Positions 21,441-34,628 of a stretch of 64,000 nucleotides of DNA are shown here, in pieces. The translations under genes and the position numbers were made by a program. The stretch lies in assembly GCA_023525715.1 (NCBI GenBank), contig CM042011.1:57532854-57596853 (forward strand), in the 5' to 3' direction. The notes beneath the pieces were generated by a model that had not been told where the DNA came from, searched no databases, and worked only from the letters and a program-made list of their open reading frames with translations. Source of the stretch: Cichorium intybus (Eukaryota; Streptophyta; Magnoliopsida; Asterales; Asteraceae). Each line of letters opens with the position of its first letter. Position 1 is the stretch's first letter.

Positions 21441-24400
21441 CACTACTATAAAAATGGCATTGAACAACATTGTCGGTCATTAAAGGGTATAGATGGCACA
21501 GAAATATCTATCATTGAAAATCCAGTAATAAATGAGAGATGATAGACGTATGTTTGTCATAAATTTACGATTGACATTTACGAGTTACTTTTATGACATA
21601 AATTATATATGTCGTAAATGTAAGTCATCAATTTGTATTTTCATCATTGTCGCCCCCAATCAATTAATTGTGAGAAGATCATCAACTTCTTTTTGCATCC
21701 CTATGTAAGCCGATCATTTGTTCCACATGTAAGTCATTAAATAGCATTTTTCTAGTATAGGGGCGACATTGATGAATATACAAATTGATGACTTACATTT
21801 ACGAGTTACTTTTATGACATAAATTATGTATGTCGTAAATGTAAGTCCTCAATTTGTATATTCATCAATGTCGCCCCTAAACGATCAATTGTGCGAACAT
21901 CGTCAACTTCTTTATGCATCCCTATGTAAGCCGGTCATTTGTTCCACACGTAACCTCTTCAAAACTTTCTAAATTCTGTAGGTCATCTTGTAATTGATAA
22001 GAAAGAAAGATTTTGTAAGCATAAATCACAGAAATGTAAGTACAATGCCATAGAAATTATTAAATCAACTCTTGACTAAAGTTAACAACCCGACTAAAGT
22101 CAACAACTTTACAGGTTAAACAAACTAATGCCAGCAAATAATTAAATACATAAGTACAATGCCACATAAATTCCAAACTAGAAGACATCATTAGCTTCAC
22201 ATATGCATAAAATTATCCATAATCATTCCAGATTAACATAATTGGGATATTCAATTATTGAAATAAAAAAGACATCATACATAAAAATTTTGATTGAGAC
22301 TTTAATTTACCAATAAATTACAAGATTGACAGCTAAATATTAACAATACCTTATCCATAATAGGAACTTTTACTTCATCATAGTTTGAAACCAATTTAAT
22401 GTCCATTTTACCCTCCACTCTAACAACATATTAAAGATCATCATCACGATTTTTGAGAAGTTGCTGGAAAAGGAGATACAATTTGAAATTTTAGTTGGCT
22501 ACCTGAGTGATAACTAATTTCAAAAGAAAATATCATAGCTAAATTCTACATTTCCTTTAAAGGAGAATGACCAAGCATCCTTTACTTCATTTTTGGTCTT
22601 GATTGGTGCTTACTAGGGCATATAGCGTTTGCCACCTGTATGTGAATTAAGAGAAAAATAATGTATAAAAATATGTGTTTATCAATGTATAAAACTCAAA
22701 TAAATGATAAGTTATAAAACATGGCAAATTGTGGGTAATAGCAATGTAGTTTAGTCTCATTACCAATATGAGCAATGCTCTTATTTTTCACAAATATATA
22801 CATGGGGTATTTGCATAGCAAAATGGACCATATCTTCAAGATTTATTTTCCTCGGAAGATTTCCATTTTCATCAAAAGATTTTCCAGGAATAGCAGCCTC
22901 ATCTAATAGAAATTATGTTTTAGCTTCATGGAATTGGAAAGAATTAATAAGGTAAACACAATAATAACATCCTTTATAAGGTTTTGTTATTATAAATGTT
23001 CAATTAAAAGAACACAAATACTTTTATTAAATATGATATTAACTCGATATCCAACTCTTACATGTGTTTATACCTTAAAAGATCTAAGATTTCAACTCGA
23101 GATAAGTAAAATAGAAATCGAATGAACCAATCTAGAGATGAATAAACATGGTCATTGTTGAGTATGCAGATCAACCTGATCATTGACTAAGTTGAGTGAA
23201 GTAGAAGACTTTACATCTTACACGAGGAACTTTATCAGTTAGGCCAACACATTCATGCGAAAGTTGAGTATGCAGATCAACGTGATCATTGCCTAAAATT
23301 AAAAATAGCTAATAGAGTCCATAAATATGAATACCACCAATTATGTTTGTTGATTGCTTCAAAGTTAAGAATTAAGGAAAACATCAAATTGAATTCAGAC
23401 ACATAAACAAAATGAGGAACGATTATGTGTATTCGTTGCGACAGTAATATTTTACCATTTGAAGAGAAATTTTTCAACAGAAAAAAAATCAAGAAAGTGA
23501 GGAACGGTCTGCAAGCCATCCCTCTTTCAAGGTTGATGTGGCGATATGTATAAGAAAGATGCATCCGAGGCTTTAATGAGAAAAAATTCGGTAGAAAAAA
23601 AACGAGGAAGTGAGGAACTAACTACAAACCTTCTCCGTTTAAATTTTCACCCAGATATGGTTTATTCGACTCGAACCCCCTCCCTGGCCCCCTCTTCTGC
23701 AACCGGTAAACCAAGAACACAAAAAGGAGTATCAGCATGAGATTTCTTGAAGGATATCAATTTGAGCTTCAAAGAAAAGAGTTGTTTATTTCTTGAAAGT
23801 CATGGGCTCTCAATACCTTCAGAGCTTCCATGCGTCCTACTTATTGGTGTTAATTATTCTTTTGAATATTGTACACAAATCTACGTAAAGGAAGTATCAT
23901 TCATATGGGCACTAGTTCATCACTTGTATATGTGCAAAGATCTGCATAAATTAAGTATCATTAATACATAGTAAACTACCAACTAAACTACAAGTGAAGC
24001 AAAACAAGAACATTAATCGATAGACAAATACTACTTGTCTGATGCATTTACTCATCAAATACAATTAACCATTTTAAATTCAAATGCATAAATACTATTA
24101 ATCTGGGTAACCAAATGAATTAGATGATTTGAAAGGATACACCTGCTTTAACTGAATGCTCTTGTGAATAGCAAAAAACTAGAGGAATGGCTTGAGGAGA
24201 AGAAAACATAAAGGCATAAGGAATAGATATAGTGTAGAGGTCATCAAGCGACTCTCAAGATGCCTTATATCGATCATCTGTAATGTCCAATCAGAAACTG
24301 CAAAGAACAAAGGTCCTGGTAAAGGAATTGACTCACATTGGTTTTTAATTAGGACCATAGGTCGGTGATTTGGTGGCAACGGTGCTGGTAAAGAAAATGA

Positions 24401-24967
24401 CCATCTGGTTTTCTGTTGGCCATTATTCGATCTGATCATCGGTTGGGTAGTTGGAGTACATCAGTTTGTCAATTCCGTGAGGGAACCAGTGGTGGATAGA
24501 GTGATGGTAGAAGAAGCGTACAATTTGTAAAACCCTAAATCGCCTATAAGCGTATGGAGTGATGGTAGAGGAAGTGTATGATTTGTAAAACCCTAAACTG
24601 TCTCTGAGCATGAGAGCCTATTTCTTTGTTCCCAGAAGCCCTAAATCAAATAGAGTGTACACTCTTTTGAAGAATCGTAAAACAAAGTGCTATTTTATAA
24701 GTGGGAAATAAAAAGTTGACTATTTATTTCAAATATAGCAAAGGTATCCCACGTTTCTTCTAAATTTTATTTACGACTATAGAACATGTTATGTATGTCA
24801 TGAATTTTAACATAAAATGACATCGTTTTATGACATATTTATGCCAGTTGTAGATTTTTCAAGTTTAACAAAATACGACATACATTTTATGATAGACTTT
24901 TTTGTTTGTCATAAAAACAATGTATGTCATTGTTTGACAGTCATTAACGATCTATTTTGTGGTAGTG
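21441..24967. mobile_element. CACTA (En/Spm-like) element A, non-autonomous
   Basis: Ends are cactactataaaa (21441) and the complement of cactaccacaaaa (ending 24967). The base triplet atc flanks both sides (21438-21440, 24968-24970), the 3-bp TSD of CACTA elements. Both ends carry many copies of gtcat/atgac words (for example tttgtcataaa, gtatgtcat), the expected subterminal transposase-binding repeats. No transposase frame is left. A SINE sits in its left terminus, so the outer left edge may be 21281. Confidence 0.82.
21565..21959. repeat. ~165-bp direct duplication inside CACTA element A
   Basis: 21565-21728 and 21796-21959 match over their length (shared words gacatttacgagttactttt-like, tatgtaagccg.tcatttg, cgtaaatgtaagtc). 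Each copy also has an internal palindrome (cttacattta...taaatgtaag). Between them is a CACTA-end-like gcatttttctagtata. Confidence 0.75.
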
Positions 24968-25004
24968 ATCGGATAAGTTTTTTATAAATAAGCATAAATT
25001 GTTT

Positions 25005-25127
25005 TAAATAAAGAATCCCAAACACCCCATGTATCGTGATGTTCTATTGTTCTTCGTGTTGATTTCTTTCATTTTAAGCATGATCATATTTATCGTTGGT
25101 GTTTTTGTGGTTGATCTTTTTATAACA
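25005..25127 (+). mobile_element. Decayed LTR-like repeat, right part, with PBS
   Basis: Continues the repeat broken at 21240: gttgatttctttc, atcgttggtgtttttgtgg match 59700-59745. Ends ataaca, then agtattagagtctggcc (25128-25145), resembling a copia PBS. Confidence 0.5.
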
Positions 25128-25794
25128 AGTAGTATTAGAGTCTGGCCGATTAACTAATCTCTTTTGCTGCCTTCACATCGGCCTCGACGACTACTGCCCT
25201 AACTTTGACACCGTTGTTGTCAGTGCGTTTCTATTTTGCCACCAGTTTATTGATATTCCATCATCAATCCATTGGTCATTTGTGAATCTTTTGCCGCCAC
25301 TATTTTATGCGTTGCTATTACGTCACCAAGGTGTTGTTCTGCCAGTAATCAATTTTTATTTCATCACCAATTCGTTGCTATATGTTGTTCTGATCTGTTG
25401 TTGATTCATTATATCGTTGATGCATTGATTATTTGTTGATTCACCGTTGGCTATTGATTCATGGTTTTCAATATCGCATGACCAAACCGCGCTGCCTCAA
25501 CATAATCGCCGCCTACCGCCTTGCATCTTCTCTAGTGGACTTCCGTTTCTCACAGCTGACTGGTTGTAGGTGTCCATTCGCTACAATTTCTAAACCAAAG
25601 GTTAATTACACAAAACGGCTATTACATAGATACAACAATATACAATTTTCCCTATTAGAATGTGGCACTCGTTTTTCACTTTGGCAAATGAAGATGTTAT
25701 ATCTTACGGCTGAAGGAGATTATGATGATGTATTGAATTCTTTTAGAGGAGAGAGATGATTGGAATCATCCACAATTCATCAAATTCTATTTTG
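25128..25794. other. Probable retroelement leader remnant
   Basis: Lies immediately after the PBS-like site. The pyrimidine-rich text has several short repeats of ttgttgattca-like words. The 108-codon frame at 25433-25759 has no recognisable domain. Confidence 0.35.
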
Positions 25795-28700
25795 CACTAC
25801 TAGAAAAAATGCATTTAATGACTGACATTGTTAGTCATTAAAGGGTAAATGTCTGTCATTGTCATTGAAAGCTCAGTCATAAATGAAAGATGACATACAT
25901 TTGTCTGTCATAAATTTATGACATACCTTTTTGACCGACAATTATGACATACGTTTATGACATATATTTACGACTGACCATTTGTATGTCATAATTTTTT
26001 TATAATTTTAAAAATTTACGTAATACAAAAAAAAACATCTTACATAAAAAAGAAAATTTATTTCACAAATAAACTATGTCAAATACAAATATTCATTCCA
26101 ATGGTAAATCAAAGTAATACATTGATATTATGAAAAATCTTCAAGTTGAAGATATGTACAACATCCGACGCATACATCAACATATCAAATGATCAACTAT
26201 TTGTACCGAAAACTACATCTAAAACTAACAACCTGATACGCCAAAAGAATATAACTTAACCATTTAATTCCAACGGTATATGGGAAGTTGGTTTGACCTT
26301 CTCATCCAAGGGAATGAGAATTTTGTATTCCATCCCAAATTTCAGCGAGCATGGAAACCATTAAAAACTGTGAGCCCTCTTGATGTACAGGATTTTTTCC
26401 AACTTGAATCCAGGAAGGGCTGGCTGGCAAGGGCTGTCCACCTTCTGATTATATTGTTCCAAGAAGTATTCAATATTTACGTAGGAATCTCCTGCTTGTA
26501 TAAACGACTTATATAAGCCAATTTGGTTAAGTAATATCAATTGCCAATAGAGGGTACACGGTAGTAATTGGAAAATATAATGAGTAGATTATTGTACCAA
26601 CCTAGCGAACATCCTCATGCTATAGAGGATGTTCCAACTCCAATCCATGAGGATGTTACAAACTCGAAATGTACTTAGTAACTTCAACAGTATGAGATAT
26701 GTTGGAAACAGAGTATTCTGTATAAATATCCCAACAAGAAATGTACTTAGTGACTTCAATAGTTATCCTAGACTTTAATATTCTTAACAATATTATGCAT
26801 ATAATGAAAAATAAAACAATACCATCGAATAGTCCATGTCTTTGAATGTCTTGCCAACTTTAGCAAAAACATGGCGTAGCAAAAAACTAAATCTTATTCA
26901 TTAAATAATTTTTAAATAGAAAATAAGGTTTTAGATGAAAATAGTATCTTTTCAAATACGAATAAGTTAAACTAAATGTATGCTATCAAGATAACATATA
27001 ATATTATTTATAGAAAAAACTAAATCTTATAAAATTAGAGTACATAGTTTCTTTTTACATTTCATTGGGCGGATACTTGCTTGTTATAAAATGGCAGTTG
27101 GTTTCGATTAGAGTGTTCAATATATTGGACATCTTAAGTGAGCACCGGATGCACTTACATAATGATATACACGTATCCTATTATTGGAGGGTTTTTTACC
27201 GTTTAATTTAATTGCTGATCTTTTTATTATTTCTATTTTCCAAGTCATTTGGTTTCCTCAATTTGTTTTTTCATATATGAGATTTTTTTATTGTTGATAA
27301 AAAGTGGCAAACAACGAATAAAATTACCATTTACCATATAACCTATTGCAGGAAATTTGCATGGCATACAAGGTACTGTCACATCCTGCACTCGGTATGA
27401 AAGAAGCAACGAGAGTATGCAATGTAGTGGCATTACTTCAGGTCTTGAATGAGTCGAAGATACGGATTTGGTCCACAAACATCACCACTGTCACTTTGAA
27501 TTCTACAATAATAGTTAAGAAAATGCCACAAATAAAATGCCTAAATCAGAAATTGCCTCTGGCATATTAACAAACGCTTGATAGGCATATTATCGAGTGA
27601 ACTTTAAGCTTTTGTTTACTATAAAATTCATTAGCCCTTGACGAAAACTAAACTTCAAAAAATGAGTTAAAACTTGATGATTTACGTAAGAATGGAAGAT
27701 CCAAAGAGATACCAAACTTAATTAAAAATAAACAACGAACTCTGTCTCTTTGTATGTAAGAAAACGAAAACAGAAACGGAAGTTAGGGCACGTTTCTTAC
27801 AGACCTGTGGCAACTGGTGTCGTGGAGACCCGTGGTGAACAGTATTACAATACTACTGGTGAAATCAAATAGAAGAGAGGATCGGTTTATTGATTTGTTT
27901 ACAGATCCATGGTGACCAGTTTCTTAAGGGAGACGGAGAATAGAGATAGAGAACACAACCGGGTGGGAGAAGTGGGCTAACTATGGTTGTATTCCTTACA
28001 AACCAACCAATAATCGACTCTAACCGGTGTTCCTCCCTCAAATCGACGGACGATGGTGGTATGGAGACGATGAAGCCGTTCTTTTGATCCGTGTGATAGA
28101 GAGAGAGAAAAAAAACAATCTAGGGTTTTTTTAGGATGGGGTAAAAGATAAGGGGAAATCAATGTAGTTTCAAAACATTTTGAGGAAGATAAGACGAAAA
28201 ATCAAAAATGTAATGGATTGAATCACATGCTTTTTTTAACAAAAGATACGTTTTTTTTACGATTTACATTTTTGTTAGTCGTAAAATTTTAAAATTTTAC
28301 AAAAAATGACATGCTTTTAATGTTTTGTCTGTCATAAAAAGATATATGTCATTACCTTATATATTAAAAACCGTAAGTTTTTTAGAAGGTTTGATGGGGT
28401 GAGGGGGGTTTGGGGAGTTTTTAGCGGGGTGCGATTTCTTTGCCAATAGTGTTCCTCCACCTTTTCTTCCACCGCCTTCTGTATTCATCACACCTCTCCT
28501 TTCCGATACCCCCAATACACCATCGTGGCTTTCGATTTCTCTTTTACAGGAACGATCCGGGTTTCTTCTTTTCTTTTTTTCTTCTCGCAATCCTTTCCTT
28601 TCTCCCTTTATTCTCGCAATCAACGGTGAAAAAGCGTAAAGCAAAAAACCTTTTGTTGATTTTTAGGATACTGAAGTGAATTTGCCAGCAAGGGGTTTAG

Positions 28701-29049
28701 CAAGTGGAGCTAAGCCGAGCAGCGTCTTCTTCTCCTTCTCCTTGTGTGCAGATGGATGTTAGACGTATTCAATTGAATTGATATTCACCGGGATGAAAGA
28801 CAAACCTAAAACTGGAGACGAACCTGGAAGATTGATGGGTTGAGAGAGACGGAAATGGAACCCCGGTACCCTCTTTGTCTTGTGGTTACTTTGAAGCTCT
28901 TCAACCATGGGGATATTGAATGATGAAACAGAAATCGATGAGGAAGGAGGGGGAGGTGTCGTGAAAAGGGAGCACGGTGGAAACAAACCTTTCTCTCTCA
29001 AGTCTTCGCCCGCCGTTTAAGAGAAATAGGAGAAGTTCAGATGCACATA

Positions 29050-29855
29050 CCAGCACGTATCTACCAAACAGCGAACAGAACAACGATGTTCGAAGCGGAT
29101 TACCGGTGGCGGCCCCTTTTTTCCTGCAGCGACCACAGGTTAAATTCAAAACTCAAACCCTCCCATATATTGACGCTTCTTTGGATGAAACCGCTAGGTG
29201 AAGCCACTACTTCCAATTTAGTCGATGTCCTTGCAGATAATATAGAAAAATTACTCCCCCTGGTGGCCACTTTTCCGCTACACGTTCAGGTGAATATTTT
29301 GATTGCTTAAAATTCGAAATTCAATTTCTTTTTGATTAAGTATTAGTGGGATTATAGTTGGGAATATGGATTAACTATTTTTGTTATTCGATCATATCAA
29401 GACTTTTAGCGAATCAAGTTTTCTACAGTTTTGAATCAATATTAGAGCGGTTTTGTTGCTGGGTTTAATGATTTTTATCCTCTTTAAGTACCCATATACA
29501 ATCTTGAACTTGATGAAAAGATAGTAGTTTTTACAATTTAATTTTCCTAAATACTTTGTCACCGTTCATGACTCAAGACCCAGCTTTGTTTTCTCGTGCT
29601 TTAGGACAAATATCCCAACAGGCTTGATATTGGAGAGCCGGTAAGACAACATTACATATACAAAAGGAAAGAAATAAACATTAGAATTTCATTTCAATGA
29701 TTTCAAATTAATTGAATTTCTATTTTTAGGGTTTGTGGGTTCATCTGTGTCTTCAACAGGTTCCAGAATGTTGGGTCTACTTTAAGAGGACCTACAAAGA
29801 GGTTGGTGCACCACTTGGAAGTGTTATTGTTGGGACAAAGAACTTCATTTCCTGG
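29050..29855 (+). pseudogene. Captured gene fragment, family not recognised (three exons)
   Basis: An exon ending near 29288 (TSNLVDVLADNIEKLLPLV..) is followed by exons 29605-29640 (DKYPNRLDIGEP) and 29730-29855 (GLWVHLCLQQVPECWVYF...). The last two have good AG/GT borders and the reading frame runs on through both junctions (phase 0). The even amino-acid mix and intact frame suggest recent capture from a functional gene. I do not recognise the family. It is the first of the captured pieces in the Helitron. Confidence 0.5.
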
Positions 29856-31136
29856 GTATCTTCTTGTATATCTTGAAAGTCGTCACATTCTGGTTAAACA
29901 ATAATTTCATTTTGAGTTATAAAGCTTTAATCTTTATTTATATAGGCCAGGAGTTTGAGAAAAACTAAGGTATGATCCTAAGAAACGAGATTCAAAAACT
30001 AACAAATGGAAAACGAAGGGATGTTCCTATATTTTTTGTAAAAGGGATAGATGCAAGAAATATCAACTCGCTTTTATTAATGTGTGTATTATAGCAGCCT
30101 TATTTTAGTAAGTCTATAAAATAGAGAATTTATAGTATTATAGCACCAAAACGATACCCGATGCATGGTTGAGAAACATGATTTTTAACTTAAGGCTATT
30201 ACATAAAGAATACTTGGGAGCACTGTGTTGTGCAAGCACTATTAAAACCTTTTATTAAATATAACTCTTTACTACTCTATGTTATGTTGAATAACTTCTA
30301 GGAACTAAATGAAATATGTAGTTTGATGGGTTTTGCAGATGACTTTCTAAGAACTTCCTTACTACCGACGTCTAGGGTTGATAATATCTAAACAAAATAC
30401 ACCAAAAGTATGTGTTATGTCACTTGTCATGAATTTAATTTTTATATAATATCTTTCGTTTAGTATGAAAAATTACTGTAAATTACAATGTTGGAAAAGA
30501 AAGAAATGATATTATAATGTTATAATACATAGAAATATGAAAGTAAGTTGCTATTTCATTTAACCCTTTTCCTCTTTCTGTGAACTGTCTGACTCTTTTG
30601 GCCACTGCTAATCATCATACAATACACAACTTTTAAGTTCTCATGATTCATTTTGGTATTTTCTAAACGTATGCAACACAATTTTTAGACGAAATATGCA
30701 ACACGTATCATTCTATGACCAAAGTATGCAACATTTAACCGGTTGAAACATGGTTGCATAACACATGTCAGTGAAAAGAGTGATATGTTGTTGCATAAAT
30801 TGGTAAAAGAGATATAAATTGGTGAAAAAGTGAGACATTGTTGCATAAATAAGCATTAAACTGTGCCGCATAATTAGGTAACTGGTTCTGTTACATTGTT
30901 GCATATTTCGTCTAAAAGTCACTTTTTTGCATAAATTGAGAAAAAGGTGACATGCTGTTACATAAACAAACATTTAACCCAAGTTGACTTATATTCATGT
31001 AAATGGTTTGAAATTTCTCCTACAACCATCGGGTCTTGCTCGAGTTCATATCAGTAGTTGATAAGCCATGGTACTACTATTTGTATTATTTTAGCGTATT
31101 TAAAGATCATTTCTCTTTTTCTGATGGTTGATGCAG

Positions 31137-31793
31137 ACAAAATTCTTATACGGAAACAGATTTACTGATGAAGAGCTGCAGAATATTAAGCTGATGATCC
31201 AGAGCAACATGTATAGATACCTCAGCATTCTGCTTGATGGACATGAGCGCTTTGAGGAAGAAACAATGATGATGAAAAAGAACTCCACTGAAACTGGTAC
31301 TTTTGACTTTTTACCATCAAATACATAACAAAAAACGTATTCAATTGACCGGGTAAATTTCAGGTAACGAGGCTGATAGTCAAGAAGCAAATCAGTATAT
31401 CTACTCACTTAACCCAAGACTGAAGCATTTTTCGAACCGGCTCCTCGACATCATTGCCACTGGAGATCTGGACACATTCTTCCGTGAAGCAACACGCGAG
31501 TATGCTCCACTGGTTGAGGAGGTATGGAAGGATCCAGCCATTCAGGAAACATACAATAGGAGAAACGAACTACACTTCCTTTCAGATGTGGCAGACTACT
31601 TCTTAAGCCGGGTATTTATTTCATCATTTCTCCCATATATTAAATGCTTCGTGTCCCCATTTAGTCTAATATTTTGGGTGGGTTTCAGGCCGTTGAGGTA
31701 TCTAGCAACGAATATGAAACTTCAGAGCATGACATACTGTATGCAGAAGGAGTCACACAAGGGAACAGTTTGGCTTTCATAGAATTCTCTCTT
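31137..31793 (+). pseudogene. Captured fragment of an extra-large G protein (XLG) gene
   Basis: Three exons with plant splice sites: 31137-31296, 31364-31611 and 31689-31793. They read KFLYGNRFTDEELQNIKLMI and YRYLSILLDGHERFEEE; then YIYSLNPRLKHFSNRLLDII, EYAPLVEEVWKDPAIQETY, DVADYFLSR; then AVEVSSNEYETSEHDILYAE. These are the helical and switch-region segments of the G-alpha-like domain of plant XLG proteins, which work with G-beta/gamma in immune and hormone signalling. The N-terminal half, the P-loop and the C-terminal end are absent, so no functional GTPase can be made. The reading frame is intact in all three exons. It is joined directly to formin sequence. Confidence 0.8.
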
Positions 31794-31800
31794 TTGTCCC

Positions 31801-32891
31801 GCAAAAGAGGAAATGGAGCTACTTAAGGTAAAGTTTTGTTGACCTTTTTAAAAGGTTAAATGACAGAAATAACCCTTATTAAACGATAACTAATGGTTTT
31901 TATGGTTACGGTTACAAAGGAGAAGCGGATAAATTGGGCAAATGTGAACTGGTTTTTAATATACACATTTAGTTAAATTAAAAATATGTCCACAATTTAA
32001 ATTAATCTAATGGATGGATTTTTATTTATTTGTGACAGTTCTTCTTGGAGTTATTGAAAGTTCCACGTACAGAATCTTAGGTTAGAGTTTCCTCTTTTAA
32101 GTTACAATTCAACATACAGGTGAGAAAATACATTATGTTTTTTCTTTTGCTTTTTAAAATTTTTTTATTTGATCTAAAAAACTGGAATTTTGTTGGTATT
32201 TCGGTTTCTGATCTTAGGAAGAGCCTGAACATTATAAATTCTGCAGTATAACAGCCAAGTTATGGTAGTTATCTACTAATCTACCTGGTTTAAAAATTTG
32301 GAGCTAAAAATTTTTATTGAAATTTATATCTTGTAGATGTTGATGGTGTTACTATCAGACCAGGGGTTCTTTTGTTTTTATTTTTATTATGGTTGTTTTC
32401 ATTTTGACTTACAAAAAATTAGTTTAATTTTGTTTTAGGTTGTGCCATTGGGTTCAGGTTGGATAGCCCGTTGAAACTTACAGAGACACGTGCAAGGAAC
32501 AATAGAATTACTCTCATGCATTATCTTTGTAAGTTATTTATTTCTTTTCCTTTTTTTAAATAAAAAAAAAAGTTTTCTTGCTTTTACTTTTGTTCGTGGT
32601 AGCTATGGTGGATGTGTGTAGGTGCTTCATGATAAACTTCTTGAAGTTCTTGATTTTTCCAAGGATCTTACCAGTTTGGAGTCTGCAGCAAAGGAAATAT
32701 AGTTTTTACAACTTTTAAACACGGTTGATGTTGGTTTTTTTATAACTTTGAATATAGTGATTATTTTTGTCCAGATACAACTGAAATATTTGGCAGAGGA
32801 AATGCAATGTATCAACAAAGGACTAGAGAGATTTTTCCAGGAATTGTAAATGGCTGAAAACGATGGACCCGCGCCTCAAAATTTCCTTAAG
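31801..32891 (+). pseudogene. Captured fragment of a group II formin (FH2 domain)
   Basis: Successive pieces read EEMELLK, GEADKLGKCEL, FFLELLKVPRTES, DLRKSLNIINSA, CAIGFRLDSPLKLTETRAR followed by NNRITLMHYL, LLEVLDFSKDLTSLESAAK, IQLKYLAEEMQCINKGLE and MAENDGP. This order and wording match the FH2 domain of plant group II formins, which nucleate actin. Stops interrupt it (after PRTES, and before MAENDGP), and the exon with the LGNALNQGT segment is missing, so it is a pseudogene. Introns are retained. It lies 8 bp after the XLG piece, a capture junction. Confidence 0.75.
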
Positions 32892-33073
32892 GTAAGAATA
32901 TCAGTGACATGGCATTTTATCCAATTATACCATTGTACTTTCAAATTTATTTTTTATTATGACAGTGAAAGTTTCCCTTTATTTAGATCCATTAAGTTGT
33001 TCTTCATGCATTAAGTAAAAAACAAATACTGTATGACCGTAAATATAATTTTTTTTATTTTATTAATTTCTAG

Positions 33074-33471
33074 AGCTGATGAGTTAGAAACTGCTTTGAT
33101 GGATATAGTAAACCTAGGTAACCGGCGAGAATTAAGTGCAAAGGTATGGTGAAAACACTTTCATTTACTTATTTATTTTTGTATATTTATTTTTTATACT
33201 GTACAGAAAAAAAAGTTTTAAAAAATGATTTACGTTGAAGAATTAACGCGAGAAGTAGCAGAGCTACACCAGGCCCTTGCTTGCAGAGAAGAACACGAGA
33301 ATGCAATGCTTCAGGTTTTTAATTAATTTCATATTCGTTGTAGTCATTAATATAAAAATTTATGAAAGTAGATTGCATTTAATTGTTGTTATTTTGAAGT
33401 TTTTAATGAGAGTAGAACAAGAACAAAAGGTAACTGAGGATATTCGTGATAACATAAGAAATTGCTCTGTT
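33074..33471 (+). pseudogene. Captured fragment of a plant TBC RabGAP gene (coiled-coil region)
   Basis: Pieces read ADELETALMDIVNLGNRREL, VEELTREVAELHQALACREE and VLMRVEQEQKVTEDIRDNIR. This coiled coil follows the TBC domain in plant Ypt/Rab GTPase-activating proteins (gyp1p superfamily). The TBC catalytic domain with its Arg and Gln fingers is absent. Introns with plausible borders are retained (33147-33241 and 33315-33398, approximate). Confidence 0.65.
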
Positions 33472-34628
33472 TTTTGGATACCATTGCTACAGTTTGGTTT
33501 TTTTATCTATTTATTTAATTCTATTTCTTCTTACTACATGTTCAAAAAGTAATGATACGATATTACAAGATGCGAAGAACTACCGATGCCGATACAACGG
33601 AGTCCAAAAATTGAATCTTTTTACGACAAACAAATTGGGGTTTTAATCTATTAATTCCAAATTGAATCAAAAGAAAAGGGGATGGAAGATTGTGTTTATA
33701 AGAAAACTCACAAGAGAAAAAGAAAGTGGAGAGAAGGATTGAATCTCAAGATATAAAGAGGAGAAGACAATGGCAGTTTCTTGGCATTTTTGTTTCAAAA
33801 TTTGCAAACTAAGAGAAACACCAATTGGGTTTGTTTTCTATAGGAGTCTATTTTTTCTCTCACTTACAAGTTCTGTTGTTTTATTTAAGGTTAACAAACA
33901 TTATACTAACACATAGATTGATTACAGTGTTGGGTAAAAAAGTGTAAGTACATTATTGTTACAGGTAAAAAAAAACCAAAGTACATTGAGGTGAAATAAA
34001 TGAAAACAAAAGGACGAGTTATGCTAGAAAATTTTATATTGGATGGAACCTGTTAATTTTACCAAACTACAGGGACTATTTTGTAATTTACTTTTATATC
34101 TATTTGTAGGATTTTGTGCCGGAGGTGAGGAGCAAAAGGCCTCTTCAATATCTATCTTGCACTTACCTTGGGTGGCATGTGGTGTTCCATTTTTGTTTGT
34201 AGGTATCTTATTCTTCAACCTGTTCTGTTTTTTTATAGATATTTCATTATATAATTGGAAAATGTCTTTTTATATATTATCTTTTTTTGAAGGGTTAATC
34301 GCAAAAAAAAAAACAAGTCAAAGCATAGAGAAAAAGACAAACAAGGTTAAATTATGTGGTGGCATTGCACTTGGTTGTGCAGGACAGCCAGTGTGAACAT
34401 TCTTTTTATCTATTTTTTTTGCGTTTATTTATTAACTGAATTGCTGAGAATAGCAATGGACTTTACCTTTTTTTACCAATATAGACAATTTACTATATTT
34501 TTTCCCTATAACAGCAACTTACTTGAATTTTTTGACGCATGAAGCAACATTGTTATATTTTTTTTACCAATACTAGCAAGATAAGGGAAAAAGTGCTTTT
34601 GTATTCAATATCAACACATTTCCCCGGA

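Noticed and set aside
24179..24611. Minus-strand frames in CACTA element A as a transposase
   Set aside because: They are short, with no DDE or CACTA transposase motifs; one ends in a local duplication (aaaccctaaa).
28357..29149. Overlapping frames on both strands at the start of the Helitron
   Set aside because: No recognisable domain, low-complexity Ser/Phe/Gly/Arg composition and mutual overlap on both strands.
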